The notes beneath the pieces were generated by a model that saw nothing but the letters and a program-made list of their open reading frames with translations, searched no databases and was not told where the DNA came from. Positions 31,683 through 39,923 of a stretch of DNA of 39,923 bases are shown here, one piece after another. The first letter of the stretch is position 1, and each line of letters begins with the position of its first letter. Where the stretch lies: the NCBI GenBank assembly GCA_020160875.1, contig JAIUPE010000019.1, positions 1 to 39,923 on the forward strand. Reading direction: 5' to 3'. The stretch comes from Pseudomonadota bacterium (GTDB lineage Bacteria; Pseudomonadota; Alphaproteobacteria; Rhodospirillales; Rhodospirillaceae). Position numbers and translations under genes: made by a program.

Positions 31683-32519
31683 CTAGTCGCGATCGTCGCG
31701 TTCGCCCGCGAAACGTACCTTGCTTTCCGGCGGAAGCGCGCTGTTCAACAGCATTTCCAGGCGGCGCGGCGCGTCCTTACGGATGATGGACAGGGTGCCG
31801 AGGGTATAAATGTAGCCGATGAGATGCTCTTCGGCGGCATTGCGCTCCAGCTTCGCGGCCAAGGGATTGAACACCATGTTCGCAAGCACGACGCCGTAGA
31901 AGGTTGTGAGCAAAGCGACGGCCATCGCCGGACCGATAACGCTTGGGTCCGAAAGGTTGCCCAGCATCTGCACGAGGCCGATCAGCGTGCCGATCAACCC
32001 CATGGCCGGCGAGATTTCAGCGGCCTTGCGCAGCACGTTCGCGGATCTTTGAACGCGCGCGGTCGTCGCCGCCAGGTCTTCGTTCAGGATGTCGGCGATA
32101 TCTTTTTCCGGCAGGCCTTCGACCAGCATCGACAACGCCTTGAACAGCAGCGGTTCCTTGGCGAAGCGTTGCAGCGGCTGGCCCTGAAGGCGCAGCACGC
32201 CGTGTTTGCGCGCGAAGTCCGACAGCTCAAGCATGGTGTAGGCCACATCCTGCGGATCGCGCTCGCGGGCCATGAAGGTCGAACCGATGACGCCAACGGT
32301 GCGCGCGACATCCGTCATCGTGAAGCAGACGGTGGTCACGGCCATGGTGCCGCCGACCACGATCAGAAGACCGGGGATGTTGAAGAAGGCGCTGGCCGAA
32401 CCGCCGAGGCCAATGGCGATAACCACCAAAAGAATGCCGCCGGCGAGGCCAAGAACGGTCGCGCCGTCAAACATAGTGCGGCGCGCGAGGTGGGGGATCT
32501 TTTCGACGTGTTCCGCCAT
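31683..32519 (-). CDS. motA: Flagellar stator protein MotA (PomA type)
   Basis: This 278-residue protein has four membrane segments at about 21-38, 47-68, 170-188 and 196-217, and a cytoplasmic loop between the second and third (DFARKHGVLR...LLFKALSMLVEG). The family segment ISPAMGLIGTLIGLVQML carries the conserved Pro of stator function (Pro171), and the cytoplasmic tail is charged. MotA with MotB conducts ions to drive rotor torque. No motB is present in this window. Its place between fliN and flbD inside the rotor operon differs from Caulobacter, where fliN is followed by flbD. Confidence 0.93.
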   Translation of the reverse strand: MAEHVEKIPHLARRTMFDGATVLGLAGGILLVVIAIGLGGSASAFFNIPGLLIVVGGTMAVTTVCFTMTDVARTVGVIGSTFMARERDPQDVAYTMLELSDFARKHGVLRLQGQPLQRFAKEPLLFKALSMLVEGLPEKDIADILNEDLAATTARVQRSANVLRKAAEISPAMGLIGTLIGLVQMLGNLSDPSVIGPAMAVALLTTFYGVVLANMVFNPLAAKLERNAAEEHLIGYIYTLGTLSIIRKDAPRRLEMLLNSALPPESKVRFAGERDDRD

Positions 32520-32572
32520 GGCGTTTCTTTCTTATTCCCTCCCCCTCGATGGGGGCGGGTGGGATGGGGATG

Positions 32573-32965
32573 CTAGGCTTTCTGCGTCTTGATGATTTCC
32601 GTCATGGAGATGCCGAGGCGGTCGTCGACCACGACAACCTCGCCGCGCGCCACCAGCCGGTCATTCACATAAATGTCGATCGCTTCACCGACTTTGCGGT
32701 CGAGTTCCACCACGGCGCCGCGGCCGAGCTTCAGGAGCTCGTTCACCTGCATGGACGATTTGCCGAGCACGGCGGAGACGCGCACCGGAATGTCGTAGAC
32801 GGCTTCAAGGTCTTGCGCCGAGCGCGGTTTGTCGGGAATGTCGACGGGATCGTCCCACGAATCATCATGATCGCTGGACTTGGCCGACTTGGCATCGGCT
32901 TCAATTTCGTCCAGCGAAAGCTCGCTGACGGACTTACCCTTCTTGCCGCCGTCTTGCTCTGACAT
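32573..32965 (-). CDS. fliN: Flagellar motor switch protein FliN
   Basis: This 130-residue protein has an acidic, poorly conserved N-terminal third (SDHDDSWDDPVD), then the SpoA/FliN domain: LEAVYDIPVRVSAVLGKSSMQVNELLKLGRGAVVELDRKVGEAIDIYVNDRLVARGEVVVVDDRLGI. FliN forms the lower rim of the C-ring with FliG and FliM and takes part in export. It is the fourth gene of the fliF operon, 67 bp after fliH. fliM is not in the window. Confidence 0.95.
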   Translation of the reverse strand: MSEQDGGKKGKSVSELSLDEIEADAKSAKSSDHDDSWDDPVDIPDKPRSAQDLEAVYDIPVRVSAVLGKSSMQVNELLKLGRGAVVELDRKVGEAIDIYVNDRLVARGEVVVVDDRLGISMTEIIKTQKA

Positions 32966-33032
32966 CTCTTCTCTCCTGCCGGTCCGTCACGGACCGTGGT
33001 GGCCACCTTACGTGGCCGGTTGAAACAGAACC

Positions 33033-33845
33033 TTAATGCGCTTCGCCCGAGGGTTCTGGCGCGGCCGGAGGCTGTGCCGTGACCCGGTCGGCCGCCGCAT
33101 CCAGGGCGTCGATATCCACATCGCCGAAACTTGCCGCCACCACTTCGCGCATTTCCGCCCAAATTCGCGCTTCGTCACGATCGGCGCCGCCGCCATCCCA
33201 CTCCAAGCGGCAGTCGCCCGGTTGGACTTCGTAATCGGTGACGACGGTAAACGTGCCTTGGAACGACGAGCGGGCGAAAACGTCCTTCAGCCGCGCTTCG
33301 AGGTCTTCGGCGATCATCGGATGGCTGCGCACCACGAGGCGGGGCTCACCCACCGCGAGCGGCAGCACCTTGCGGACAAACTCCTCGATCGAATCCACGG
33401 CGTGCGCCTGAGCGTGGCGCGGCAACAATTTTTGGGCGAGGCCGTACACCATGCGCATGGCGAAATGGGTAAGGTCCTTGTTCGCGTCCGCCTGCTGGGT
33501 ATTGAGACCCGACAGGCCTTGCGCGATCAGATTGAGCGCGTCGGCGGCATAGTGTTCGCGCGCCGTCGCGGCTTCTTCCAGCGCGGCGCCATGACCTTGG
33601 ATGTAGCCTTCTTCCTTGGCGGCATCGAGCTGGGCTTGGGTGTATTCGGCCTTCGCCACGGGCGGCGGCGGCGGAAGGTTGGCGGCTTCGCGCGCGAGCA
33701 CTTCTTCCATCTCGCGCTCCAGGCGGGCGGCTGATTCGGCGGCCGCCTCCGCTTCGATCTCCGAGCGGCGGCGTTCGCCCGGCAGATAAAGCTTCGACGG
33801 ATCGTCGAACGAACGCTCGAACAGGAATTTCGCGGGACGTGCCAT
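33033..33845 (-). CDS. fliH: Flagellar assembly protein FliH (FlbE-like)
   Basis: This 270-residue protein lies between fliG and fliN. It has an N-terminal helix (PAKFLFERSFDD), a Glu/Ala-rich coiled-coil region (about 30-60), a Pro run, then the FliH-like segment AAKEEGYIQGHGAALEEA and a C-terminal V-ATPase subunit E-like part (FVRKVLPLAVGEPRLVVRSHPMIAEDLEARL, VQPGDCRLEWDGGGADRD). FliH holds the export ATPase FliI and links it to the C-ring. In Caulobacter the gene in this position was named flbE. Its ATG is 12 bp after the fliG stop. Confidence 0.88.
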   Translation of the reverse strand: MARPAKFLFERSFDDPSKLYLPGERRRSEIEAEAAAESAARLEREMEEVLAREAANLPPPPPVAKAEYTQAQLDAAKEEGYIQGHGAALEEAATAREHYAADALNLIAQGLSGLNTQQADANKDLTHFAMRMVYGLAQKLLPRHAQAHAVDSIEEFVRKVLPLAVGEPRLVVRSHPMIAEDLEARLKDVFARSSFQGTFTVVTDYEVQPGDCRLEWDGGGADRDEARIWAEMREVVAASFGDVDIDALDAAADRVTAQPPAAPEPSGEAH

Positions 33846-33857
33846 CTATATCTTCCG

Positions 33858-34877
33858 TTAGTAAACCAGCTCGTCGTCTTCCTTGCCTTCGGAAATGACG
33901 ATCTGACCGGAGTTCGACAGTTCCTTGGCGAGGGTGACGACGGCGTTCTGCGCGTCTTCCACGTCCTTGAGACGGACGGGGCCGAGCGCATCCATGTCGT
34001 CTTTCAGCATCTTGCCGGCGCGCTCGGACATGTTGGCGAAGAACAGTTCCTTGACGCCGTCGGAGGCGCCCTTGAGCGCGAGGGCCAGCTTTTCCTTTTC
34101 CACATGGCGCAGCAGCGTCTGCGCGCCGGCCGTGTCGAGGCGTACCAGGTCCTCGAAGGTGAACATGAGCTGTTTGATCTTCTCGGCGGACTCGCGGTTG
34201 CGTTCCTCGAGGGCGGTGAGGAAGCGCGCTTCGGTGTTGCTGTCCAGGTTGTTGAAGATTTCGGCCATCATCTCGTGGCTGTCGCGGCGTGCAGTACGCG
34301 CGAGGTTCGACATGAATTCCGTGCGCAGCGTCTTTTCGATGGATTCCAGAACGTCCTTCTGGACCGCTTCCATGTGCAGCATGCGCATGACGACTTCCAT
34401 CGCGAAGCCTTCCGGCAGCAGCGCCAGCACCCGGCTGGCGTGGTCGGGTTTGATCTTCGACAACACCACCGCGACGGTCTGCGGGTATTCGTTCTTGAGG
34501 TAGTTGGCTAGAACCTGTTCGTGAACGTTGCCGAGCTTGTCCCACATGGTGCGGCCGGCGGGGCCGCGAATTTCTTCCATGATCGCCGCGACGCGATCCT
34601 TATCGAGGGACTTCACGAGGAGGCGTTCGGTGGATTCGTAAGAACCGACCAGCGAGCCGGTGTTCGAGATGGCGTCGGCGAAGTCGACGAACAGGCGCTC
34701 GACGAGGTTCGCGCCCACGGTGCCGAGGTTGGCCATGATCTGCGAGAGTTCTTTGATCTCGTCGTCTTCCATCATGGCGAACAGCTTGCCGGCCTGCTCT
34801 TCGCCCAAAGACAGCATCATGATCGCGGCCTTCTGCGGGCCGGTCAGACTGCGATAGTCTTCTTTGATACGCGCCAT
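33858..34877 (-). CDS. fliG: Flagellar motor switch protein FliG
   Basis: FliG is the rotor protein that meets the stator and bridges the MS ring to the C-ring. The 339-residue protein has the N-terminal FliF-binding part ([26 protein letters not shown]), the middle part with [27 protein letters not shown] (EHPQ-like motif) and a C-terminal torque helix [33 protein letters not shown] with charged residues. It lies 83 bp after fliF. The gap has a CGCGCC/GGCGCG hairpin (34939-34954). Confidence 0.96.
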   Translation of the reverse strand: MARIKEDYRSLTGPQKAAIMMLSLGEEQAGKLFAMMEDDEIKELSQIMANLGTVGANLVERLFVDFADAISNTGSLVGSYESTERLLVKSLDKDRVAAIMEEIRGPAGRTMWDKLGNVHEQVLANYLKNEYPQTVAVVLSKIKPDHASRVLALLPEGFAMEVVMRMLHMEAVQKDVLESIEKTLRTEFMSNLARTARRDSHEMMAEIFNNLDSNTEARFLTALEERNRESAEKIKQLMFTFEDLVRLDTAGAQTLLRHVEKEKLALALKGASDGVKELFFANMSERAGKMLKDDMDALGPVRLKDVEDAQNAVVTLAKELSNSGQIVISEGKEDDELVY

Positions 34878-34938
34878 CTTCTTCTATCCCTTGATGCCGC
34901 CGATATCCTTAAGCGGCATTATACGCTCTGCGGCACTC

Positions 34939-34954
34939 CGCGCCTAACGGCGCG
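34939..34954. repeat. Hairpin in the fliF-fliG gap
   Basis: Arms CGCGCC and GGCGCG with a 4-nt loop lie 6-22 bp after the fliF stop on the minus strand. No T tract follows, so it is more likely an mRNA-stability or processing element than a terminator. Confidence 0.45.
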
Positions 34955-34960
34955 AGAATG

Positions 34961-36595
34961 TTAACTTTCCTGATAAAGCCACGTTCTGATGATCGACAGG
35001 GCCTCTTCCGGGTGCTTGTCGACGATATCGCCGATCTTGCGCAGGGAGGACGCTTTCACGCGGCCTTCCACCTTGTCGATGTCGATAAGCTCGTCGAGAT
35101 CCTCTTCTTCTTCCTTCTGGCCCATGGGCATGGGCACGCCGCCCGGGCCGGTGAGCTGGGCCATGGCGCCGTCGGTTGTGAGCAGGGCGTCGTCGCCCTG
35201 CGGCATCGCTTCGAAGGCGCGCGTGACCAGCGGGCGGACGACGAGCAGGATGACCAGCACGGCCACCACCGCCACGCCCAGGCCCTCGGCCATGCGCATG
35301 ATCTCTTCTTTATTGAAGCCGAGGAGGTTGAATTCTTCTTCGTTGCCCATCAGGTCGTCGAAGCCGGTGAAGGGCATGTTGACGACTTCGATTTGGTCGC
35401 CGCGGTCGGCGTTGTAGCCGACGGCGGTGTTCACGAGGGAGCGAATTTTATCCAACGTCTCGTCGGGCAACGGCACATAGGTGCGTTCGCCCGTTTCGGC
35501 GTTCGTCGTGTAAGTGCCGTCCACGAGCACCGCGACCGACAGGCGCTTCACCGAACCGGCTTCCTTGATGCGGTTGGTGGTGGTCTTCGAGATCTCGTAG
35601 TTGATCGTTTCTTCCGAGCGGTTCTCGTTGGTGGTCATGCGCGGCGCGCCGCCGGTGTTGGCTTGCGCGTCGGGAAGCTGGTTGCCGACGGTGACGTCGG
35701 ACGGGTTGCTCTCGTTCTGGGTATTGTTCTCGGTGACGGTGACCTGGGAGCGCGGCACCTGCTGGTCGGGGTTGAACTCCTCGGCGGCGGTGACGACCTT
35801 GTCGAATTCCATTTCGGCGCGGACTTCGGCGCGCACCTTCGACGGACCGAGCGAGCTTTCCACCAGCGAGATCACGGACTGCGATAGGCGCCGCTCCATG
35901 TTCTTCACGGCTTCATCCTGCTGCGCGGCCACCATGGCGTTGTCGTTCTCGAACGAACGCGAGAGCAGGGTGCCGCGTTCGTCGACGATGGAGATATTGG
36001 ACGGCTTCAGCTTCGGCACGGCGGCGGCGATCAGGTGCTGCACGGCATTCACCTGGTTCTCGGCCAGGCGCCCGGTGCGCATCTTGATGTAGACCGAGGC
36101 GGTGGGTTCCTGGGTTTCGCGGGTGAACATCTCGCGCGTCGGCATGACGAGGTGCACACGGGCGTTCTGCACGCCTTCGATGGACTTGATGGTGCGCGCG
36201 AGTTCGCCGTCGAGGGCGCGCACGAGGTTGATGTTCTGGATGAAGTTGGTGGCCCCCAGAGCATCCATGCTGTCGAACACTTCGTAACCGACGGAACCGC
36301 CGGACGGCAGGCCGAGTTCGGCCATCTGCATGCGGGTCGCCGTGACCTGCTCACCCGGGATCAGGATCTGCGCGTTGTTGTCGGCGGTTTGGAACGGGAT
36401 GCCGGAGAGTTCGAGCTGCTTGATGATTTCGCGGGAGTCGGTGGCGGAGAGATCGCCGTAAAGGACTTCCATCGGCGCGGTGGAGAACCTTGTCGCGAAG
36501 AAGATGATGAACGCGATCAGACCGACCGCGACACCGCCCATGGCGGCAAGACGGGCGGGGCCTAAGTTCTTCAGTTGCTGGACGAAGGGGTTCAC
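34961..36595 (-). CDS. fliF: Flagellar MS-ring protein FliF
   Basis: This 544-residue inner-membrane protein builds the MS ring, the first flagellar structure. Membrane segments lie at about 17-34 (LAAMGGVAVGLIAFIIFF) and near 430-452 (GLGVAVVAVLVILLVVRPLV). Between them are the ring-building motifs (VLYGDLSATDSREIIKQLELSGIPF, LARTIKSIEGVQNARVHLVMP). The C-terminus DKVEGRVKASSLRKIGDIVDKHPEEALSIIRTWL is the FliG-binding tail. It is the first gene of the operon, with about 310 bp of upstream DNA shared with nrtR. Confidence 0.96.
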   Translation of the reverse strand: MNPFVQQLKNLGPARLAAMGGVAVGLIAFIIFFATRFSTAPMEVLYGDLSATDSREIIKQLELSGIPFQTADNNAQILIPGEQVTATRMQMAELGLPSGGSVGYEVFDSMDALGATNFIQNINLVRALDGELARTIKSIEGVQNARVHLVMPTREMFTRETQEPTASVYIKMRTGRLAENQVNAVQHLIAAAVPKLKPSNISIVDERGTLLSRSFENDNAMVAAQQDEAVKNMERRLSQSVISLVESSLGPSKVRAEVRAEMEFDKVVTAAEEFNPDQQVPRSQVTVTENNTQNESNPSDVTVGNQLPDAQANTGGAPRMTTNENRSEETINYEISKTTTNRIKEAGSVKRLSVAVLVDGTYTTNAETGERTYVPLPDETLDKIRSLVNTAVGYNADRGDQIEVVNMPFTGFDDLMGNEEEFNLLGFNKEEIMRMAEGLGVAVVAVLVILLVVRPLVTRAFEAMPQGDDALLTTDGAMAQLTGPGGVPMPMGQKEEEEDLDELIDIDKVEGRVKASSLRKIGDIVDKHPEEALSIIRTWLYQES

Positions 36596-36905
36596 GGGTC
36601 TCTTCCTCTCGGCCGTTATCGGGCGTCGGTTCTCGTTTTGCCGAGGGCGCTGGCTCTTGAAGGCAAATTCTGGACAGTCGTCCCCCGGTCCCCGGACGCT
36701 AGCGCTCGCGCCGTGAAGAACAGGTTAACGATGGGAAATTTTTGCCGGTTTGCCGGTTTTGTGGGCGGCAGTTTTTGCCCTCTGGCGTGTGGCACCACAA
36801 AGTATGCCGCCGTTTTTGGCAAAAGCGCCGCGACATCAAATAACTAGAGTGGGGCAGACTTCCGAAATTGCGCCCCGGCCACCGTCGTGCTCTAGAGTTG
36901 CGGTC
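36596..36905. promoter_or_regulatory. Divergent promoter region of fliF and nrtR
   Basis: There is no gene here. On the minus strand TTAACCTGTTCTTCAC (36713-36728) resembles a CtrA site (TTAAC-N6-TTAAC, one mismatch) about 120 bp before fliF. Further up, two direct copies of ACCGGCAAA (36741-36760) resemble the CGGCAA-containing ftr sites to which FlbD binds in Caulobacter. I see no convincing sigma-54 -24/-12 pair. Both resemblances are from memory of Caulobacter and short. Confidence 0.4.
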
Positions 36906-37901
36906 ATGAAGTCCGCCCCCCCCGAACCAGCCCGTCTATCGGGGATCGTCGTCGAGCTGTCGGCGGCCATCGCGGCCGTCACCGACGAATCTCCTAAGAT
37001 TCTCATGGTCCGGCCGCCCGATACGGCGGCCCGCGCCGGCCTGCCGTGCGGGCCCTTCGACCCCACCGGCCACCGGACCTTGGAAGAGGGGCTACGCACC
37101 TGGGTGAACGAACAGACCGGGCTCGCTCTCGGCTATGTCGAGCAGCTCTATACCTTCGGTAATAAATTCCGCGATCCGGAGGAGCGGGCCGGGGGGCCGC
37201 GTCCGTTGTCGGTGGGTTACCTGGCCCTCCTTCGCCAGACCGAGGTGAAGAGCAGCGCCAAGGCCGATTGGGTCGATTTCTACCGCTATTTTCCGTGGGA
37301 GGACGGGCGCAAGGGAGCGCCGGCGATCTTGGATTCCTTGATCCTGCCGCGGCTCGCGGCCTGGCGCGATGAAACCAAAGGCCCGGAAAAACAGCGCCGG
37401 CGCGACCGCATCCTGCTCGCCTTCGGCACCGAGGGCGCGTCCTGGGACAATGAACGTGTCCTTGAACGTTATGAGCTTTTGTACGAGGCGGGCCTTGTGT
37501 TCGAAGCGAGCTTCGACAGCGGTCAGAAAGTGGAGCCGAACCTCGTGGCGGCGCAGATGGTCACGGGCGCGGCTTTGACCAAGGATCACCGGCGCATCTT
37601 GGCGACCGCCTTGGGGCGCCTACGCGCCAAGATCAAATACCGGCCGGTGATCTTCGAGTTGATGCCGCCGACGTTCACCCTGTTCCAGTTGCAGCGGGCG
37701 GTCGAGGCGCTGGCGGGTGGGCCGTTGCACAAACAAAACTTCCGCCGGTTGGTCGCTAATGAGGGGTTGGTCGAGCCCACGGGTCACATGTCCGCCCAGA
37801 CCGGCGGCCGACCGGCGGAGCTCTTCCGCTTCCGCCGCGAGGTCGTGCATGAACGCCCCGCGCCCGGCGTGCGCCTTCCTGTCCGCGTCCGTAAAAGTTA
37901 A
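36906..37901 (+). CDS. nrtR: NrtR-type Nudix-related transcriptional regulator of NAD synthesis
   Basis: The 331-residue protein has an N-terminal Nudix-like domain (VVELSAAIAAVTDESPKILMV, then GPFDPTGHRTLEEGLRTWVNEQTGLALGYVEQLYTFG). The catalytic Nudix box is degenerate (the Arg-Glu pair reads Arg-Thr), so it is more likely a sensor of ADP-ribose or a related nucleotide than an enzyme. The C-terminal winged helix (TLFQLQRAVEALAGGPLHKQNFRRLVANEGLVEPTG) is typical of NrtR. NrtR proteins repress NAD genes, and nadA-nadC follow directly. The ATG at 36906 is used. Upstream frame to 36750 overlaps the promoter region. A predicted operator overlaps its stop codon. Confidence 0.88.
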   Translation: MKSAPPEPARLSGIVVELSAAIAAVTDESPKILMVRPPDTAARAGLPCGPFDPTGHRTLEEGLRTWVNEQTGLALGYVEQLYTFGNKFRDPEERAGGPRPLSVGYLALLRQTEVKSSAKADWVDFYRYFPWEDGRKGAPAILDSLILPRLAAWRDETKGPEKQRRRDRILLAFGTEGASWDNERVLERYELLYEAGLVFEASFDSGQKVEPNLVAAQMVTGAALTKDHRRILATALGRLRAKIKYRPVIFELMPPTFTLFQLQRAVEALAGGPLHKQNFRRLVANEGLVEPTGHMSAQTGGRPAELFRFRREVVHERPAPGVRLPVRVRKS

Positions 37902-37974
37902 TTATCTCTGATATAAATAAAATAGATTTTACACTTAGAGCTAATTCTACCGAAAAATTATATCAGAGATAATT
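37900..37974. promoter_or_regulatory. Pair of predicted NrtR operators (17-bp inverted repeats)
   Basis: AATTATCTCTGATATAA (37900-37916) and its exact reverse complement (37958-37974) are separated by 41 bp of A+T-rich DNA. Each arm is itself a near-palindrome, TTAT-n-TC-n-GA-n-ATAA, the shape of a dimer site. So there are two dimer sites in opposite orientation, the first touching the nrtR stop. They lie 247-320 bp before nadA. Confidence 0.65.
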
Positions 37975-38220
37975 TAAAAGGCTTGTTTCAGTGGAAAATC
38001 GGGTAAATCCGGTTTCCTAGGCCTTTGAGCCGGCGGGGCTTTTCCGTATCCCGGGAGAGGATTTGTGGCGATCCCTCCGCTTGACTCTCCCCCTTATGCT
38101 CTTTACGGTTCCAAGCCTCACGTGGACCCTACGCGTGTTTTTTTAGGGTCCTATATATGCTCATAGTAAGCACAATTATCGCCGAACTGTCATCACGCCG
38201 CACGAAAACGAGGGACGGGC
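37975..38220. other. nadA leader and promoter region
   Basis: There is no gene here. It includes GGACCCTA and TAGGGTCC (38124-38131, 38144-38151), perfect arms with a 12-nt T-rich loop, followed at once by TATATATGC, which could be a -10 region. The hairpin is about 70 bp before the nadA start. GAGGGA upstream of the ATG is the ribosome site. Confidence 0.5.
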
Positions 38221-39252
38221 ATGAACGTCGTCAACACGCATATCACCCGCGCGAAGGAACTGCGCTTCACATCCGAAGTCGAGCGCGACACCGCGCACCT
38301 TTACGACAAGGTGAAGACCGTCATCCCCGAGATCGAGTGGCCGATGTTCGCCCCGCTCATCGCACGCATCAACCAACTGAAGGCGGAGAAGAACGCCGTC
38401 ATCCTCGGCCACAACTACATGACGCCGGAGATTTTCCACTGCATCTCCGACATCACCGGCGATTCGCTTGCGCTCGCCCGTAGCGCCGTAAAGGTCGATG
38501 CCGACATGATCGTCATGGCCGGCGTGCACTTCATGGCCGAGACCGCGAAGCTTCTGAACCCGTCGAAGAAGGTGCTGATCCCCGATCTCGGCGCCGGCTG
38601 CACGCTCGCCGAATCCATCACGCCGGAAGACGTGCGCACGCTGAAGGCGCAGTACCCGGGCATCCCGGTGGTCACCTATGTCAACACATCGGCGGCGGTA
38701 AAAGCGGAGTGCGACATCTGCTGCACGTCGGGCAATGCCAAGGAGATCGTCGAAGGCCTCGGCGTGCCGCGTGTCATCATGCTGCCGGACGAATACCTCG
38801 CGCTCAATACCGCCAAACAGGTGAACTGCGAGATCATCACCTGGAAGGGCCGCTGCGTGGTGCACGAGACCTTTACGCCGGCCGACATCCGGGGCTTGCG
38901 TGAATCGAACCCGGGGGTGGTCGTGCTCGCGCATCCCGAATGCGCGCCCGAAGTCGTCGCCGAAGCCGATTACGCCGGCTCGACCGCCGGCATGGTGGAC
39001 TATGTCAAGAAGTTCAAGCCGCAGAAGACCGTGCTCATCACCGAATGCTCCATGAGCGACAACGTTGCCGCCGAGTATCCGGAGCTGGAATTCGTGCGCC
39101 CGTGCAATCTCTGTCCATTCATGAAGAAGATCGAGCTTTCGAACATTCTTCACACGCTGGAGACGGAACGGCACGAAGTGACCATCGCGCCGGAAATCGC
39201 CGCCCGCGCCCGCGTGTCGGTCGAGCGCATGCTGACCGGCTGGAAGCCGTAA
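38221..39252 (+). CDS. nadA: Quinolinate synthase
   Basis: NadA condenses iminoaspartate with dihydroxyacetone phosphate to quinolinate, using a 4Fe-4S cluster. The 343-residue protein has AVILGHNYMTPEIFH, the cluster cysteines in LGAGCTLAE, HPECAPEV and PCNLCPFMKK, and VNTSAAVKAECDICCTSGNA. The start ATG at 38221 has GAGGGA upstream. It is followed by nadC after 34 bp with no nadB between them. It is probably controlled by NrtR from sites upstream. Confidence 0.97.
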   Translation: MNVVNTHITRAKELRFTSEVERDTAHLYDKVKTVIPEIEWPMFAPLIARINQLKAEKNAVILGHNYMTPEIFHCISDITGDSLALARSAVKVDADMIVMAGVHFMAETAKLLNPSKKVLIPDLGAGCTLAESITPEDVRTLKAQYPGIPVVTYVNTSAAVKAECDICCTSGNAKEIVEGLGVPRVIMLPDEYLALNTAKQVNCEIITWKGRCVVHETFTPADIRGLRESNPGVVVLAHPECAPEVVAEADYAGSTAGMVDYVKKFKPQKTVLITECSMSDNVAAEYPELEFVRPCNLCPFMKKIELSNILHTLETERHEVTIAPEIAARARVSVERMLTGWKP

Positions 39253-39286
39253 AGGATCGGCCACGGCCCATTGACGGCATCCTGCC

Positions 39287-39923
39287 ATGAAGCTTCCAGA
39301 CTATTTGCCGTCGAAAGAGTGGACCGACGATCTCATCCGCCGCGCCCTGCAGGAGGATCTCGCCGAGACCGGCGATATCACCACGTCGGCGACGGTGCCC
39401 GCCGGGCGCCTCGCATCGGCCGTTATCGCCGCGCGCAAACCCGGCGTGATCGCGGGCCTGCCGGTCGCGGCGCGCGTTTTTGAACGCGTCGATCCCACGC
39501 TCCAAATCACGCATATCGTCGAGGACAGCGCGGTCCTCGCGGCCGGGGATATCGTGCTCGAGCTGGAGGGCCGCGCGGCCTCCATCCTCATCGGCGAGCG
39601 CGTGGCGCTGAATTTTCTCGGCCACCTTTCCGGTGTCGCCACGGCCACCGCCGCGCTTGTCGCGGCGGTCGCGCATACCCGCGCGCGTATCTGCTGCACG
39701 CGTAAGACGACGCCCGGCCTTCGCGCCCTCGAGAAATACGCCGTGCGTTGCGGCGGCGGCGTCAACCATCGCATGGGCCTCTTCGATGCGATCTTGATCA
39801 AGGACAATCACATCGCTGCGGCCGGCGGCGTCGCCGCCGCGATCCGCGCCGCACGCAAAGTCGTCGCGAAGGGTATCAAGTTCGAGGTTGAAGTCGATAC
39901 GTTGGAGCAGCTCGATGAAGCGC
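39287..39923 (+). CDS. nadC: Nicotinate-nucleotide pyrophosphorylase, 3' end outside window
   Basis: NadC (quinolinate phosphoribosyltransferase) joins quinolinate and PRPP to give nicotinate mononucleotide. The frame starts [17 protein letters not shown] and runs open to the right edge. Family marks are [14 protein letters not shown], the active-site region [38 protein letters not shown] and [14 protein letters not shown]. About three quarters of the usual length is visible. It follows nadA on the same strand. Confidence 0.96.
   Translation, partial: MKLPDYLPSKEWTDDLIRRALQEDLAETGDITTSATVPAGRLASAVIAARKPGVIAGLPVAARVFERVDPTLQITHIVEDSAVLAAGDIVLELEGRAASILIGERVALNFLGHLSGVATATAALVAAVAHTRARICCTRKTTPGLRALEKYAVRCGGGVNHRMGLFDAILIKDNHIAAAGGVAAAIRAARKVVAKGIKFEVEVDTLEQLDEA

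Overview
The window is chromosomal DNA of a G+C-rich, flagellated alphaproteobacterium. The evidence is the flagellar cluster fliF-fliG-fliH-fliN-motA-flbD (the Caulobacter-like order, with FlbD as the sigma-54 activator), a haem-PAS FixL with FixJ and FixK, YbjN next to proC, a PetP/PetR-like regulator pair, and an NrtR-type Nudix regulator beside nadA and nadC. I cannot name the species. Nearly everything is core genome. The one clear foreign piece is an A+T-richer OLD-family nuclease gene at 19.9-21.8 kb.

Layout. 1-2.7 kb: a HAD hydrolase cut by the window edge, a tandem repeat array, a secreted protein of unknown function, and prs. 2.8-7.35 kb, minus strand: a tightly packed unit hldD-lgt-midA-like methyltransferase-pgeF-lipoprotein, joined by a 2-bp gap or by ATGA overlaps (envelope and LPS functions). 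7.4-10.4 kb, plus strand: ubiK-like, ybjN, proC, a TetR-like gene and a small exported protein. 10.4-12 kb: a TPR-methyltransferase. 12.2-16 kb: an oxygen-sensing regulon, with fixK divergent from fixL-fixJ and followed by a stand-alone receiver gene. 16-18.7 kb, minus strand: MarR (PetP-like), OmpR-type regulator (PetR-like) and EnvZ-like kinase, overlapping head to tail and divergent from ilvE. 19.9-21.8 kb: the OLD gene. 21.8-28 kb, minus strand: an unknown membrane protein, then uvrC-pgsA-moaD-moaE, then a pteridine-reductase-like SDR overlapping or abutting folB. 28-30 kb: a membrane-anchored solute-binding protein and an exported unknown. 30.2-36.6 kb: the flagellar operon. 36.9-39.9 kb: nrtR-nadA-nadC, with no nadB between nadA and nadC.

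Points most worth a second look: (a) a 49-bp palindromic element found three times, with compensating changes in its arms; (b) two separate genes whose 3' coding ends were copied into short tandem arrays (110-bp and 80-bp units) together with hairpins; (c) the lone class 1-like OLD nuclease islet with palindromes in its promoter; (d) a long structured region just after fixK that ends in a T tract; (e) perfect 17-bp inverted repeats between nrtR and nadA, the likely NrtR operators; (f) a textbook operator palindrome between the MarR gene and ilvE. I found no rRNA, tRNA, CRISPR array, insertion sequence or prophage.
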